A DNA stretch of 64,000 nt from NCBI GenBank assembly GCA_009103225.1, contig RHPI01003508.1, forward strand, positions 51,869-115,868. Reading direction: 5' to 3'. This DNA comes from Chlorokybus atmophyticus. Lineage: Eukaryota; Streptophyta; Chlorokybophyceae; Chlorokybales; Chlorokybaceae. Numbering within the stretch: position 1 is the first letter of the stretch; each line of letters opens with the position of its first letter. A program made the position numbers and the translations under genes. The notes beneath the pieces were generated by a model that saw only the letters and a list, made by a program, of their open reading frames with translations, ran no database searches and was not told the origin of the DNA. This document shows, in pieces, positions 11,946 through 25,309 of this stretch.

Positions 11946-12137
11946 CATTGATCATGCTGTGTGCATGTGTGCATGTTGAGCATGCAGGCCGGATGCATGT
12001 CCGCACGCATGCACATACCTGTGTACATGCGTACCTGCACTTCCAGCTACCTCTTTGCTTGGCATTGATCATGCTGTGTGCATGTGTGCATGTTGAGCAG
12101 GCAGGCCGGATGCATGTCCGCACGCATGCACTTGCAT
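11904..12137. repeat. 117-bp tandem duplication
   Basis: GTGTACATGCGTAC... begins at 11904 and again at 12021, with about 95% identity over almost the whole period. Each copy carries GCACTTCCAGCTACCTCTTTG and a palindrome-rich CATGCATGTCCGCACGCATGCAC segment. Two copies only; recent duplication. Confidence 0.9.
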
Positions 12138-12655
12138 GCAGACAGGCACCGCACAAGCATGGAGTAGCGTGATGCCCCGGGGCGTGATGTAACTCTGTTG
12201 GTTTGCTTGAGTCTTGCTGTTGTGTTGCGTGTGTTTCCACGGACTGCATGTGTGCAATATGACTCATACCCTATGCATGCACGGCGTGCGTGTAGACAGG
12301 CAGACGCACATGCATGCCTGCGCATGAAGCGAAATGAATAGCATGCATGCCTGCGCGCATAATCTGCACGCAGACACAAACACGTATGCAAGCATGCACA
12401 CAGGTCTTGGCGGACACGCATGCAAACACGCTGCCTCCAAAGAAAGCCGCTTGCAGATCCAGCGCAAGTGCACAGCTAAGACCTGATTAAGAACTTGACA
12501 CGATTGAAAAAGGCATGTACGTGCAGCTGTTCACTTCCTCACCTCTTCCCAAGCCGCTCATGCCTCTCCTACCTGCTCCTGACTGACTCCTCTCTCAGGG
12601 CTCCCCTCCAAGGGTTCCCCACCGTCGCCGCCGCCGGTTCTCGCTGAATCAGGCG

Positions 12656-13055
<400 letters not shown>

Positions 13056-13137
13056 CCCTTGCCGCCGTCTCTGCCGGCGACTTGTGTGTCTTGTGGAGAG
13101 CGAGAGAGACTGACTCCGACGCCTCCTTTCGCTGGTC

Positions 13138-13230
13138 AAAAGGGTAAAACGGGTCAAAAGTTCCCTTGTTTGATACTGAGAGGCAGAAGGGTAAAGAGGT
13201 CCCTTGTGTGATACTGAGAGGCAAAGTAGA
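13138..13230. repeat. Short tandem repeat, ~39-bp unit
   Basis: TCCCTTGTTTGATACTGAGAGGCAGAAGGGTAAAG is followed by TCCCTTGTGTGATACTGAGAGGCAAAG, two near-copies in direct orientation. An ancillary GGTAAAACGGGTCAAAAG motif precedes them. No coding sense detected. Confidence 0.7.
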
Positions 13231-14001
13231 ACTGCTGCAGCATTGTACAGAGGGTGAGCAACTGGCTGCAGGCGGACAGGGATTGAAGGGATCGATCAGG
13301 AATAGAGACCTACCTGGTGGGGGTGGGGGTGGTGGCGGGCTTCATTACCATCATGACAGCATCGATTGCACATTATATGGAACATGCGACGTATATGAGA
13401 TGCATCTACTGCATGCTTGAGCCTGCGCCATTCAGAAATAAGCCACGCTTGCAAACAATGTGAACATGTAGGCTGCCCGATGATGCAGATGCAAGGGTAC
13501 CTTAACAACAGAATCTACACCATCACAAGCACAGCATAACCCACTCTTCTCTTTCTCCATTACGCCTTGATACATGTGCCGGGCACGCAAAGCTGAAACG
13601 ACACTCTCTACTACTACTACTGCTGCTGCTGCTGAGAACATGCAAAAGTCTGCATTGTTGGGTTGCGAGAATGAGCTCCTTGCGACTGGTTTCGCCCATT
13701 GCGCAGAAAAAGCAAATCCAGCGGAATGAGAAGCTCCTCTACACAAGTTGGGAGGTCTGTCGAGTGGCTTGGGCGGTAGTATGGAAAGGCTTGCCTTCAG
13801 CTGCTGAATGCAGCAGCGAGAGTTGGTAACATATCAGAAGACAAAGTGAGCTACCTTGCCAACTGACATGCGGAACACACTGAGACAGTGCAACCTCACC
13901 TCTGCAGTCGTCAGACCCACGTGCTCGCATTTGAGAGCCGCATGCTTGTTGAGCCGTCTCGCCGCGCGTACAACATGACCCACACGACAGCGCAGACGAA
14001 A
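13231..14001. other. 3' flank of the ZGPAT-like gene; no confident gene
   Basis: About 770 bp. The minus strand has open stretches (for example 13500-13740, with a (CTG/CTA)n-encoded Ser or Ala/Val run) and a donor-like AAG-GTACCC at about 13495, but nothing conserved and no consistent start or stop. A (CTACTACTGCTGCTG) trinucleotide tract lies at 13610-13634. Confidence 0.5.
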
Positions 14002-17000
14002 TCAGAACTTCATCCACTTCTTCTGGCGCTCCCTGTCGAGGATCCCCTTCTCGCTCTTCGCCCGCGCGCCCTCCGCATCGGCAAGCTGTTGCCGCGTCGA
14101 CTCCAGCTTGGCTCTGATCTGCACAGGTATGAGTTTGAGTGTGCACGCTTGACGCACAACGTCATGATCAGAGGCATGTGTTGGCACCCAACAGTTGCAT
14201 GCTGTGAACACATGCAAACACGCATGCACATACACACAAGCACGCACACACGCACAAACACACCATCTATTAATACAGACTTCATCACTCTGTCAATGTG
14301 CACCATTAAAGGCAAGCGCACACTGCTCGCAGCCACACCCAATACAATGCTCTTTTTTGCCCAGTGGTATCAATGCTGACAATATACACTACGATATACG
14401 CCACAAGACACGCCTAGCACACACCAGTTGTGTACCATTATCAAAGTGGCCACGCAATGATACCTGAGGACCGAGCAAGCGGTCGGCTTTATTACGCACC
14501 GCCATCTCTTCCAACCTTGACACCTACACAACAGAACACAATGCTCAGGTGAATGCGCTTACAGACTCATGAAACAACAAAACAAACAGCAGGATGTTGC
14601 AAACTGCTGCGTGCCTTTACTCGGAGGTTGTTGATATCGTCCTGCCGCGTTAGCAGCCCGCTCCTGTTGTTGGCGTGCGCCACTTTTGACATTGCCTTTG
14701 CGCCCCCCTCACCGGCATCATCTTTGCTCTGTCACAGAAACACAAAGCAGTGCAGGCAGTGAGTTGTGACTCATTCGACATATGTGGAAGACGAAAAACT
14801 GGTAGCAACATATGATGACATAACATTCCATAAAACAACAGACCTATGGATCAGCCCAAAAGACACAACAGACGTTTTCATAGAGTAAGAAGAAAACAAG
14901 AACACAAGTCTTGTCTCTCTTACCCGCGCTTGACTGTTGTTGTCTGCCGCTTGCTGCTGCTGCCAGCTGGCGGCGTCCGGGTTCGCCAGCTGTCCAATGA
15001 CGTCAAACACGCCGTTAGACTGCGCCTCCACATCCTTCATGTGCTCCTGCTTCGCGCGCGCGGCGTCGGCGAACCGCTTCTTCCGACTGCAGACACAACA
15101 GTGGCTAAGTTGACACGAAAACAACTGCATGCGTGCGTGTATGTGTGCGCGCGTGTGCGCGTGCGCATGTGTGTCTGTGTGCGCATGTGTGTGTGCTTGT
15201 GCTAGCATACATGCCTGCGCGTGAGCGTGCATGTGTGAGGACGAGTGTTCAAGCACATGCACAACTGCACAACGCAACATAAAAGGTCAACACGTTCAGC
15301 ACATACGCATATATGTGAACGTACATATACCTGTATAAGTATTAACATATAAATATGCGTGCACATGTACGTATATGCAAACACAAGTGACTGCCGAGTG
15401 AATGGCCCAAAATTGAAGTGTCAGGGTACCAAAAGTACACATTCTTTTCAACATCTCAGCATCACACACGTGGCACCTGCGCTCCCCTCCGCGCCTCTTC
15501 TTCCGTTTACTCGTCTTGGCCGCCGCATTCGATGCGTGCACGAAATCGAGCGACCGTTTGGGCGGCAACACCGTCACCTGTAAAGCAAAGAGCGATTGCG
15601 ATCAAACAACATTGACTTCAACACCAACAGCTAGCTGTTGTGCGCAAATGCAAAGCGAGTGCATGGGCAACAACAACCTTGTGTGTGCACACACGGTACC
15701 GAACAATGGTGAATCTGAGGCTATTGCCACAAGCTGCAACGCCAACAAATCAAGATGAAGATTTCATGCACACAGGCTCGCCCACATCTCTCTCACACAC
15801 AGTCACCCTCGCGACCACAACACGCACATAGACACACAGGCGACGCAACGCGAACAAACACACACACACGCACACACACATACACACGTGTCCATTCCAG
15901 TGGGAGTCGACAGGTCACAAGGCACAAACCCCACCCCACCATCGCCTCACCAACCACCAACCACACAACAAACCGACACACGACTTGCTTCTCGTACCGT
16001 CAGTGGCGCGACGATCCCCTGGCGCTCTCTGCCGAGCCCCTCCCCAGACACGTAACCCATGGCGGCCATGAGGCGCGAGGCCACGCCGCGGGTGTGCGCC
16101 TCCCATGCGGCGAAACGCAACGTGTCCGAGTAGACGCTGGACGTCGTCGAGACCTCCGCCAAGGCGATGTTGTCATCGAGGTCGTCGCTATCGTCATCGT
16201 GGTCGCTGTCTCTGCGTGCGTGCGTGCGTGCGTGCGTGTGTGTGTGTGTGTGTGTGCGTGCGTGTGCGCGCATGCATGTGCGTGCGTGTGTGCAACGGTG
16301 TTGAGCGAGTGGATGTGCGACATGCGTATGGGAATTGCAAGGGGCGACGGAAATTGCTTCTACTATTGCTTTGGCATGGCAACCAGCTATTAGCCAGCCG
16401 CTGGCTGACAGCTGATCTTGCCATGGCAATGCTATATTAAAACAATTGCCATCGCTTTATACAGTTACAAGACGCATGTCCCCCATCCACCCACTCAACA
16501 CCGACGCAGGTGGGATTGAGCACCATTGCTCCATCAGTGTTGCAGGTTTGCAGCAACGGGTAGTTGCAACATGAGTCACATCATGCGCCTGCGTGTGTGT
16601 ACGCATGCACAACCACGCACATGCGTGTGTGCGCATTGTTGTTGACACAACGTGTACTCCCCTCACATGCAAACACACTCACTCGCTGTCTCCATCCCTG
16701 TCTGCTCCAGGCGGCATCACGATGAACTCCTCTTCAACCTCCTCAACACGTCCATCACGCACGAAAGCCACGCGGTAAGTTGTCGGCGTCTCGCCTTGGC
16801 CTTGGAGCTCAGCCATTGCAAAGAGCGTGCTTTCGGTATTGTTGTTGTTGTTGCTGTTTGTGGTGGTGGTGTTTGTTCGGGCGAGGACGGTTGTGCCTTG
16901 CGGGAGTTGTGTCAGGTCGGGTCGCTTGTATGCGTGCAATGCGTCCGAGCTGACCATTAGGCCGTGAGAGTACCTGCACATGTTGTTGAGACTACTTTGT

Positions 17001-18714
17001 AGGTACTGCGCAACAATAATGGTAACAATAATAGTATTGACAACTTACGACCGCGGGATCACTAGACTTGGCCACTTCACAAGCACGACACATGCACGCA
17101 AGTGTGTGCGTGTATGAGCTTGCGCGCATATGTGCGAGCGCATGTATGTGTGCGCGCGTCTACATGCGTGCATGTGTGTGCATGTCTACAAGTTTACGTG
17201 TTTACATGTGTGTGTGCACACGCGAGTGGGTGCGTGTATGTGCATAGTAACCACTATTGACAAAGCACAACCAGCAAGACTCTTCTCACCTGCATTCGGC
17301 ATCAAACCGACACCGCCCCAGCTGATAAAACCTGCATATCAGCTGCCGCGGCTCAGTCGGCGCAGCATGCCGTACACGCACGCCACTCTTGATGTTACCG
17401 CCACCACCATCGCCCACATCACCATCGTCAACTTGCATGACGACCACGGGATACCATCTCCCATCTGTATCACGCCACTGGGCCCAATCGCCAACGCGGA
17501 AGGCATTGCTGCTTGTGTCCTCTTCGTTGCCATCATCTTCATCGTCATCGTTGTCGTCGTTGTTGGGATTGTTGGCGCCGTTTGTGGCCAACACCGCGTC
17601 GCAGTACTCCAGCAAGCGCGCCTGTGTGCGTGGGTACAGGATTAGGTGTATGAACGACACTCTTCACGCATGCAGAAGGCCATGAAAAGGCAATGTTTGC
17701 TTGTTTGAGATTCTCATGCCAGCATGATGCAATGTACTGTCAACATGGCATGCACCACTCGTGCATGCCATGGCGCAATTCTCAGAACAGTACACACAGT
17801 TGCACGCAAGACTCCTGTCTCTCATGCGAGTTTAAACTTCATTCCAACATGCATGCACGTAAACCTTGCGCTCGACATTCAAACACTTCTGTGTGACGAA
17901 GAATGCGAGACACAACAATGTCGTACGCGCACCTTAGCAGCAGTGCCAACCAACACGAAAACACTGCCATCACCGTTGCTGCTTGCCTGTCTGAGCTCCA
18001 GTAGCGCCTCTTCAAGCGAAGCCACCGCCGACGCGAGCTCTTCTTCTGCTGCGGCGAGCTCAGCCGCACCCGGCTCCGCCACCAAAGCATCCTGAACAAG
18101 AAGCACAACATTATCCCTGGATTGTTTACAACGTATAATCTGAGAATAAGATGCACCTACTACAGTGACTGAAGACTGGAGGGTGGGTAGTATGCTGTGT
18201 GTTTCCCTTATTTAACTAGCATGGCAGGTGGTCATGATGTTTGCATTGTTAAAACGCTTGTTTTGTAAGGCAGTGCGCACGACTTTGTGCGTTGGTATCA
18301 AGTGCTGAACATTTATGCCACCTCGGCTATGGTTACATCGTACGCAGTACCGGCAGAGTTTGAAGGTTGAAACTGCATTGACAAAAAGCATGACAACTTG
18401 AATGCTGCCAACAACGCTGAAATGGTTTCTAGTAGCACAACGGCATGCATGCACTAAGACACCTGATCGTTGCGCAGCATGCAACTGAGCTGCAAACACA
18501 GAACCCTTGGATAATAAAACACATATAGTAATGTGTTACAGCGCCTGGCAAGTCAGTCAATGCCCCAACCCACCTGTACGTGCTGCAGCGCCTCCTTCTG
18601 ATCCGCCAGCTGCGCCTCCAGCTCCGCCTCGATGTCGTCGCCGTCGTTGCCCTCATCCTGGTGGCCCCCTCCTTCTGCCGCCTCTGTCGCTGGCGAGTCG
18701 GGTAGAGACGCCAT
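14002..18714 (-). CDS. ZGPAT: ZGPAT-like CCCH zinc finger, Tudor-like and G-patch protein
   Basis: Nuclear RNA/DNA-associated factor. Human ZGPAT is a transcriptional repressor and spliceosome-linked G-patch protein; the role here is inferred. Ten exons in coding order: 18714-18574, 18091-17933, 17621-17290, 16973-16683, 16211-15998, 15577-15477, 15086-14924, 14728-14621, 14523-14464, 14118-14002; phases close, 561 residues. Domain order matches ZGPAT: N-terminal coiled coil; acidic linker; CCCH finger CRFYQLGRCRFDAECRYSH with C-X7-C-X5-C-X3-H spacing (about residue 205-223), interrupted by an intron; Tudor-like segment ending VEEEFIVMPPG; acidic DSDHDDDSDDLDD run; G-patch WEAHTRGVASRLMAAMGYVSG; basic linker; C-terminal helices ending KKWMKF, as ZGPAT ends in a similar basic-aromatic tail. 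Its 5' end is about 280 bp from a possible divergent first exon at 18990. Confidence 0.92.
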
Positions 18715-18989
18715 CGCCACCACCACCACCGCCGTCCAGCCTGATGGCCTCAACAAGACAGGCTGACAACTTTGGCCTGGACTATCGGTGGTCGCTTTGT
18801 TGGTGGCAGCGGCGGGGCGGCGCTATAAGATTGGGATCTAGTGCACACAGTCCTGATTGTATTTGTCAACGAGCGTGCACAGCTCGTGTCAAGCTCCCTA
18901 ACTAGCACACCTCACCTACACCACCTACACCACCACCTCCTTTAGGGGCGTCTCTCAGGCAGGCTGGTCGGGTTCCCAATGCCAACAGC

Positions 18990-19039
18990 AGCAGCGCCAA
19001 TGGCGTTCATGTTTACTCGAACGTCCGTCAACCGCCAGG
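18990..19039 (+). CDS. Possible first exon of a divergent gene
   Basis: ATG at about 18990 opens a short frame MPTAAAPMAFMFTRTSVNRQ, a basic/hydroxylated leader of organelle-targeting character, ending at a donor-like CAG-GTAGTT. I could not find a downstream exon joining it in phase; 19379-19440 and 19510-19680 contain open stretches but phases clash. It may belong to the same gene as the plastid-like ORF at 19923. Confidence 0.25.
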
Positions 19040-19922
19040 TAGTTATACATGTGCTGGCTGTTTCTGTCAGCTGTGTGTGTGTGTGCTTGAGCATTGTGTA
19101 GCTTTAGTATTGCTGTTGAGTGTTATAACTGAGTTGTTTAGCATGCTATCTGAAGAACATGTGCTGGCTGCGCTATGCTGGCTGCTCATGTGTGCAGGTG
19201 TGTGTGTGTGTGAGAGTGTTACTGTTAATAGTAACTCATGCTGCTGTGCTTGGGCATGTTGGCACATGTTTTTGCATACTGTGCACATCTGTGCGTGTTT
19301 GCACAGGCATTTGTCCCTGCATGGCGTTGCTACGTGTGCATGCCAACGTCTTGGCTGGCATGTGTTGGCTGAGCACAGGGGTAATCCTCAGGCGCAGTTC
19401 CATCAACTTGCAGTACAAGCAGACTGGGTAGCCCTAGGCGTAGGTCCCAGCTTGCTCCATGCGTATCGTGCGAATTACCATGCATGTTGAGGCTGATGTT
19501 GTGATGTGATCTATTGCGCAGACCCCGCGGGCCTTTGGGTTCCCTTAAAACTCTACCCCTGACCTTAACAAAACTGCTCCTCCGTGCACTGCGCCGGCAC
19601 ATGCTGCTTGGCACTACCCTACCTGTCTGCCCTTGCATCATAGAGCACGTAGGGATCAGACCCCGTCGCTAAGGTGCGGAATTGTGGTTGATGATGATGA
19701 TGTATGCGTGAACAGCTATTAGCGTACGTGCTGTCCTGAGCTGTGTTCGTCTACTACTTTCTCTATTGCTCGCCACGATGATCGCCCGCTTGCCCCTATT
19801 TGACTGCCCCATGCTTTGCCAACAAAGCAGTCTTAGACCAACAACTACATGCCCCGTTCGGAACACCTAACAAACCTCAACCTCAATCCAACTTGTGCAA
19901 TCCTGGGATTACGGCAGTTCCC

Positions 19923-20514
19923 ATGGCGGCGGGCGTGGCTGTTCCCGTGATGGCAGTGGCAACAGGCGTACCTAGTTTGCGGCACCGCTTGAATCGTCGT
20001 CCTCCGTTGAGACATGGAGCTCGCAGTACGATGGTTGTTAATGCTATAGGTTGGTATCGTGCGTGCAAGTACTGCCCTCCCCCCTCCCCCCTTCAGTGGT
20101 TATGAACGTGTTGTCTCCCGGGGCTGAAGACCGGCGCTTTTATGAAGATTACGATGCCGGCTTCAAGCGCATGTTTGAGCGTCTTAACAAGATTGATGCG
20201 ACCCCTTGGCGTCTGGAGGAAAGCATGGACCAAGGACGACAGGCACTTTGCAGACACCAGCTTTGCGGTCATCAGCTCTGCAGACAACAAGAAGTTGGAC
20301 AATGCGATGGATAGGCTTTAAGCTATTGAGACGAAGAAGCGCTCCCACACAATTAACATCATCTCGACTGCCGTGATCACTTTCATCAGAGCTGCATTCC
20401 TACGCATGGTTGGGAGTGTGAGGACATTGCTCAGCCGCATAACACGCTACACGGACCATGTAGATATATATACAGAGTGTTACATCAACACCCTATGACA
20501 AGATTGACATTTTC
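19923..20514 (+). pseudogene. Plastid-targeted-protein-like ORF, apparently broken
   Basis: ATG at 19923 begins MAAGVAVPVMAVATGVPSLR followed by an Arg-rich, Ser/Thr-containing stretch resembling a plastid transit peptide. A donor at 20050 and acceptor at 20096 would make a 47-nt intron and lead into FYEDYDAGFKRMFERLNKID. Continuing in that frame gives Cys/His/Gln-rich nonsense ending at 20314. The neighbouring frame instead reads WTKDDRHFADTSFAV, hits TAA at about 20320, and then continues open to about 20510 with a hydrophobic IISTAVITFIRAAFL segment. So it needs one frameshift and one stop read-through: a pseudogene, sequencing error, or a missed intron. Family not recognised. Confidence 0.35.
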
Positions 20515-21196
20515 TTTGCATTTGTGATCACTTGGACTGCAGTTGCCTACGTGTGAATCCTGCACGTCCTAATTATTTGTAGATATATTGTGTGGGTGAA
20601 GGGGGGGGCGGGGGCGGCAGCAGCAGAATCTCCATCACAACTGGACAGTGAAGCACAAGTCAGCTAACTAGATATGCTTACCTTGTGCACCATGCATGCA
20701 CAATAGATATGGTTGAGTAAGCCGGCACACTTTGATGGGAGAAACAGTTGCAGCCACAAGCAAGGCAAGCACAACCAAGACAAACACTAGGTGTCCACTG
20801 CGTGCCCCACTACGTTGAACGGTGCACATACCATGCAATATATAAATACCCCATGTCATTCAAGCCTCCTGCATGACCACCACTAACTACCACTAACCAC
20901 ACAACATACAACCCACAACACTAGCACACCATGTGTTGGCACAGGTGCGTGCATGTGTGCACAAATGCCTCTCCCGCATACGCAAGGTTACAAGCGAGCA
21001 AATGCGTAAGGGGCAAGTCATCCCGCCAAACTGCAGGTATCTGGCCAGATGCAAATGCACAAATATAGCGCAGATCTCAAAGGACACAGCAAACTGGTGT
21101 GACAGTGCACAAACCTACAACGCGCTGAGCAGCACATGGATATGTACAACGCCAGATGTTGCCTGGCTACATACAGAAACAGACAACTACGACTTT
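20515..21196. other. Intergenic, nothing recognised
   Basis: About 680 bp between the broken ORF and the DUF3754 stop. Contains a GGGGGGGCGGGGGCGGCAGCAGCAG run at 20601-20626 and short CACTAACTACCACTAACCAC direct repeats near 20880. No supported gene. Confidence 0.5.
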
Positions 21197-24100
21197 TTAC
21201 AGCGCAGGGGTCTCCGCCACAGCGCGGTCGATGGCGTTGCGCACCTCGTGCTGAATCTCCGAGCGGGTGTTGTCTAGCTTCTGCAGGGCCATTGGGATGG
21301 GGAGAGCATAGTGCTTCCCGCCAACACCCTGCGCATGTAAGGAGTGTGTGGGTTTACAAGTATTTGTTGGCTTTCAACACAAACGAGTTCGACTCGAGAC
21401 ATGCACTCACTTGCGACACCAACTGCAGCTTCTTGAGCTTGTCCAATGCATCCTCCACGTCAAAGTTAGTGCGCTCACGGAGGTGGCGGGCGAGGATGTC
21501 CTCGCAACGCTTGTCCAACTCCTGCGGTGGAATACCAACTCTCACAACACAAGTGGTGGCATAGCACAGCTGTGCATGTTGGGCTGTACACGCCAACATG
21601 CACAGCTCTGCATGCTCTGACTGGTGTTGACAACGGGGCCAGCACAATGCAAGCGACGAAACATATAACAGACAACAAGTAGTACAAGTCAGGAGTTTAG
21701 ACTTGCTGCATTGGCCTACCCTTGCATCAGCCGGGCCAGACAGCAGCAGGCAGAAGTATGCGACAAGCACCTCCTTGGCCTGTCAGCGGGCATGCAGAGT
21801 TATGTAACAGCATGTAGTGATAGTGATGTTGAGTATGCAACCAATTGCGTGGTCGTTAGAATGTTGTACTTCACCTCTTGCTGCACAACGTCATGGCACA
21901 GCCGCAGAAGAGTGCTGCGGCCGCTGTCCAGCTGTTTTTCGTACATTGTGCTGTTAACGACGTTCATATATATCCGTTGCGCTCCAGCCCACCTACATAT
22001 CAGTTGTGGACATGAGCTAATGCGCTCTCTTGTATGCAATGGGTCACCAGGTTAACTATGTTGCAAAACTGCATAAGCGCTTACATGAAGTAGATCCTGG
22101 CACAGTAGGATAGGAATGCAATGAAAATGCCAACCACCACCTTGAAGTCCATTTCCCATTGCTGTCCTACGAGTAATGCAGCCTGCAAGCAAACGCACAG
22201 CGCAATGCGTGGGTTGTTGCACACATAAACACAGGTGCTGCTGTAAGGCCTTGTCACGTGTCCCATCAATATCCAATGGTTGATAGCGCTGTTGCTTACC
22301 AACCCTGAACCAGCTGAGCCCACCAACTTCAGCATATCAAAGGCACTCAAGCCAGGGACCTTCTTCTCAGGCTGCAAGCATAGCGCATAAGAGACAGACA
22401 CGCAGTTGACTGCTGGTTGCTATGTTTGGCACAGCCCCGAGTGCGGGCATACAGACATGAGACAGCCGCAGCAGGCAGATGATCCAGTTATGGGGTCCAA
22501 ACTCTTCACACGCTTACCAGAACAATCTCCATGTCTGCCATTGGGATGTCCCGGAAGTGCTTGATGTAGATTGCCCTGTCTTGCTCGGGTGGCTTTGTGT
22601 GCGTTGAGGTCGGCTGCGGAGTTGCTTTTCTGCGCACGGGAGAAAGGAAGCAAGTGTTAGTGACGCTGTTCAGTTGCAAGTGGAGTCCTGCTGGTTGGTA
22701 TGTGTTGTGATGGGAATGGCACTATTGATTACAAATAGCCAGCACGAATGCGCATTCTGTTATAGAAATGATGCCACTGAGTGGAATGAGGACCATGGAT
22801 AAGGGCAGTGCCAGTATGACAGCAGAAAAATTAGCCAATGCCTTGACGCGAAGTGACATGACCATTGCTAAAGGCTATTATGCTTTATGTAAGCGCAACC
22901 AAGGCAGCTGATACATCGTAATCTTTCATTGTGCAACAATGCCTTTGACATTCAAAGTCTCCTGCACTCGAAAGAGCCGTGCATACAAGTGTGTGCAAGC
23001 AGTCTGTCAGAGCGCACCTGTACACTACAACCATGCGCTCGAAGGTAGGTTCCTGTACAGTTGCCGGCAGAAGCAAGTTCTTTGGCCTGCGTTGCAGTGC
23101 AGGCAGTCGGAAACCCGTAAACCTGCAGCAACTGGCATGCAACAACTAGATTGGGATGCACAACAACATACGTGAACTGCATATTCTCAACTCGTACTCG
23201 CTCCACCACAATGTTCTCATCGTCATCAGCGCCAGTACCCCTGTACAGACAAATGTGGTAAACAGGGCTCGGTGAGCTTGTTAAGCACACGAGTGCAACA
23301 GCAGATTGCTGCAAGACACAACTTACGCTGGTGCCTGGAGCCCCTGCCTTGCAGGCAACTGGCTAACGTCAGGAGGAGGTACAATATGCGCTCCACTCTT
23401 GGTTTGCACCATAACACCTCTGAATCATAATCTCAGTCGTTGCCATCTTGAAACCAAGCATGCGCAGTATAGTTGAAGTCTCACCTGAGGAGTTTCAGTG
23501 CGTTTGCAAACGCCCGCGCCACGATGGTGTTCAACTTGTCCATAATGAACATGTCTGTTGTGCGATCAATGCCGACTCCACGCCGAAACATGAGAAACTG
23601 CAGCGAACAGGTATATTGTTAACTGCACATCTTAAAGCAACTGGCAAACAGCACTCACCCTATCTGAGAATTGCGGGCGGTCACTGCTGAGCTCCGGATT
23701 GTTCTGCCAGAAGCTCGACAGCATCTTGTCATCTATCTGCAGAGTCCTAATGAGTCAGCAAACTCGACTTCAATACAACCAGTCTGGCACGACAACCACA
23801 AGCTTGCAAGAGATGGTATGCACAGCTTTTTGTTTAATGTGCTAAGTGCTAAAGGAAAGGTTGGTTTTAACCAAGGCGGTGTTGATGTGAACATCTTTCA
23901 AGCTTCAGATGCTCACCTTGGTCACATCAGGTTCCACTGGAAACTGCAGTAGATATTTTGTGTCTTGCGCAACTGCAATGGTGTCGTTGGTCACCAGCTT
24001 GAAGTTGCACTTGTTCATCACCTACGAAGACTTCTGATGTGATGTTGCACTCCGTCAACAAGCTTGATAATTGATATACTGCCAAGGGAGGCTCACCTGC

Positions 24101-24863
24101 CATAAGTTCTTCAGGAACCTCTGTTCGTATGCATCTGCTTGAGCAGGAGTCACACTTAATTGCTGAAGCCTTGCTGCACCCTTCAATGGCTCGAACCAGG
24201 AGTAGTCGTCCTGAAGAAGTCATGCGTGTGCCATAAGCACCATGGCGGATGATAATGTACGTGTTGGCCACATGTGTGCACAAGCCTACCAGCAGCTCCT
24301 CTGTTTGCGCGAGGTACCATGCACGCACGGCAGCATCAATGCGAGCTGCAAGCTCCTGAAATCCTTGACGGAGTTGAGGGTCGTCTGCAACGAAGGTGTG
24401 TTGCATTCGTCAGTCAATTGGCAGCATGCAATACTGGCATGCTAACACACACCATTGCCTTATCGAAGCCTTTACCACTACACTGCTGGAGGTACCACAA
24501 CTGTCTTTGTGGTCCACATGGAAAGACTACCAGCAATTGCAATGGAGCATGCAAGCAGGTGAGTAAGTGGAAAAGGGAGTGTATGAGTGAAAGGCATGGC
24601 GGATTGAGTGATAAAAGGCGTAAGCAAGTGAGTGAGTGAAAGGCATTATTGTGCAGCACTTCATAGGGAACACACAGCTTGCGCATGAAAAGGCGGTCTG
24701 CATGCAACCCACCCAGCAATGACGTGAACTGGGCCACGATGGCGGAGCGTGAAGCAGCGATGGAGGCGTCACGCTCAATCTTGATGACGTCACGCTTCTT
24801 AGTCTTCATCATGCGCTTCTGCGCTGAGGATGTGTCCAAGGCCAACGGCGCTGCCGTCGCCAT
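21197..24863 (-). CDS. DUF3754 / TMEM143-like membrane protein
   Basis: Member of the DUF3754 family (human TMEM143; plants have plastid- or mitochondria-predicted homologues); biochemical function unknown. Fifteen exons in coding order: 24863-24674, 24384-24290, 24210-24097, 24021-23917, 23736-23659, 23597-23485, 23419-23327, 23240-23172, 22629-22518, 22371-22300, 22182-22085, 21992-21875, 21779-21720, 21521-21411, 21328-21197; phases close, 519 residues. Family hallmarks: FLMFRRGVGIDRTTDMF, the block YIKHFRDIPMADMEIVL followed by PEKKVPGLSAFDMLKLV, two hydrophobic segments (about 22085-22371), then NSTMYEKQLDSGRSTLL, DVVQQEAKEVLVAYF and a helical C terminus ending AETPAL. The N terminus is least certain: 24863 is an in-frame ATG, but exon-like sequence continues upstream. 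The first donor (24673) was chosen by phase. Confidence 0.85.
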
Positions 24864-24904
24864 GCTTGCTCGCTTACGTCCACCACAGCAGAAGCTTCAC
24901 TCCC

Positions 24905-25245
24905 AACTTACACACTCACCCAGCCCTATTAGCAGCACGTTGAGGTTGCCATCGCTATCACAAGGAAGCGTACATACTGAAAAGTAGCATCACAGCAGCT
25001 GGCTGAAGCAACTCATACATTCCCAAGATGTCTGCAGCAACGCAGCTCTCAAGCAGGAGCAGCTCATGACACAGCAGCAGAAAACGAGACTCACCCGTTT
25101 CTGTGTGGCCTCGCAGCGTGCACGCTTACGACCAAGCACGCTGACAACCACAACAACGTCCGCGCCCAAGCTCACACCTCCGCCGCTCGGGAGTGGATCT
25201 GGCTTGATGTGCTGATTAGACGATAGACCTGATGGCGTTCTGCAT
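24905..25245 (-). CDS. Possible upstream exon(s) of the DUF3754 gene
   Basis: About 25090-25243 reads as a clean minus-strand exon flanked by an acceptor-like CATGCAG and donor-like CGG-GTGAGT, encoding SNQHIKPDPLPSGGG then VVVVVSVLGRKRARCEATQK. A second candidate at about 24914-24982 encodes CDSDGNLNVLLIGLG before GGTGAG. The second would join the 24863 ATG exon in phase (through AS before MATAAP), suggesting the true start lies further upstream, but the first and second do not join cleanly. Alternative: a separate small gene. Confidence 0.35.
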
Positions 25246-25309
25246 GTCACAGGCACAACAATCGCCACAGTAACAACATGTTGGGTGAATCGATGAGTTC
25301 ACTCGGATT

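Noticed and set aside
11904-12137. CRISPR-like direct repeats
   Set aside because: Only two long adjacent copies with no spacers in a eukaryotic context; a simple tandem duplication.
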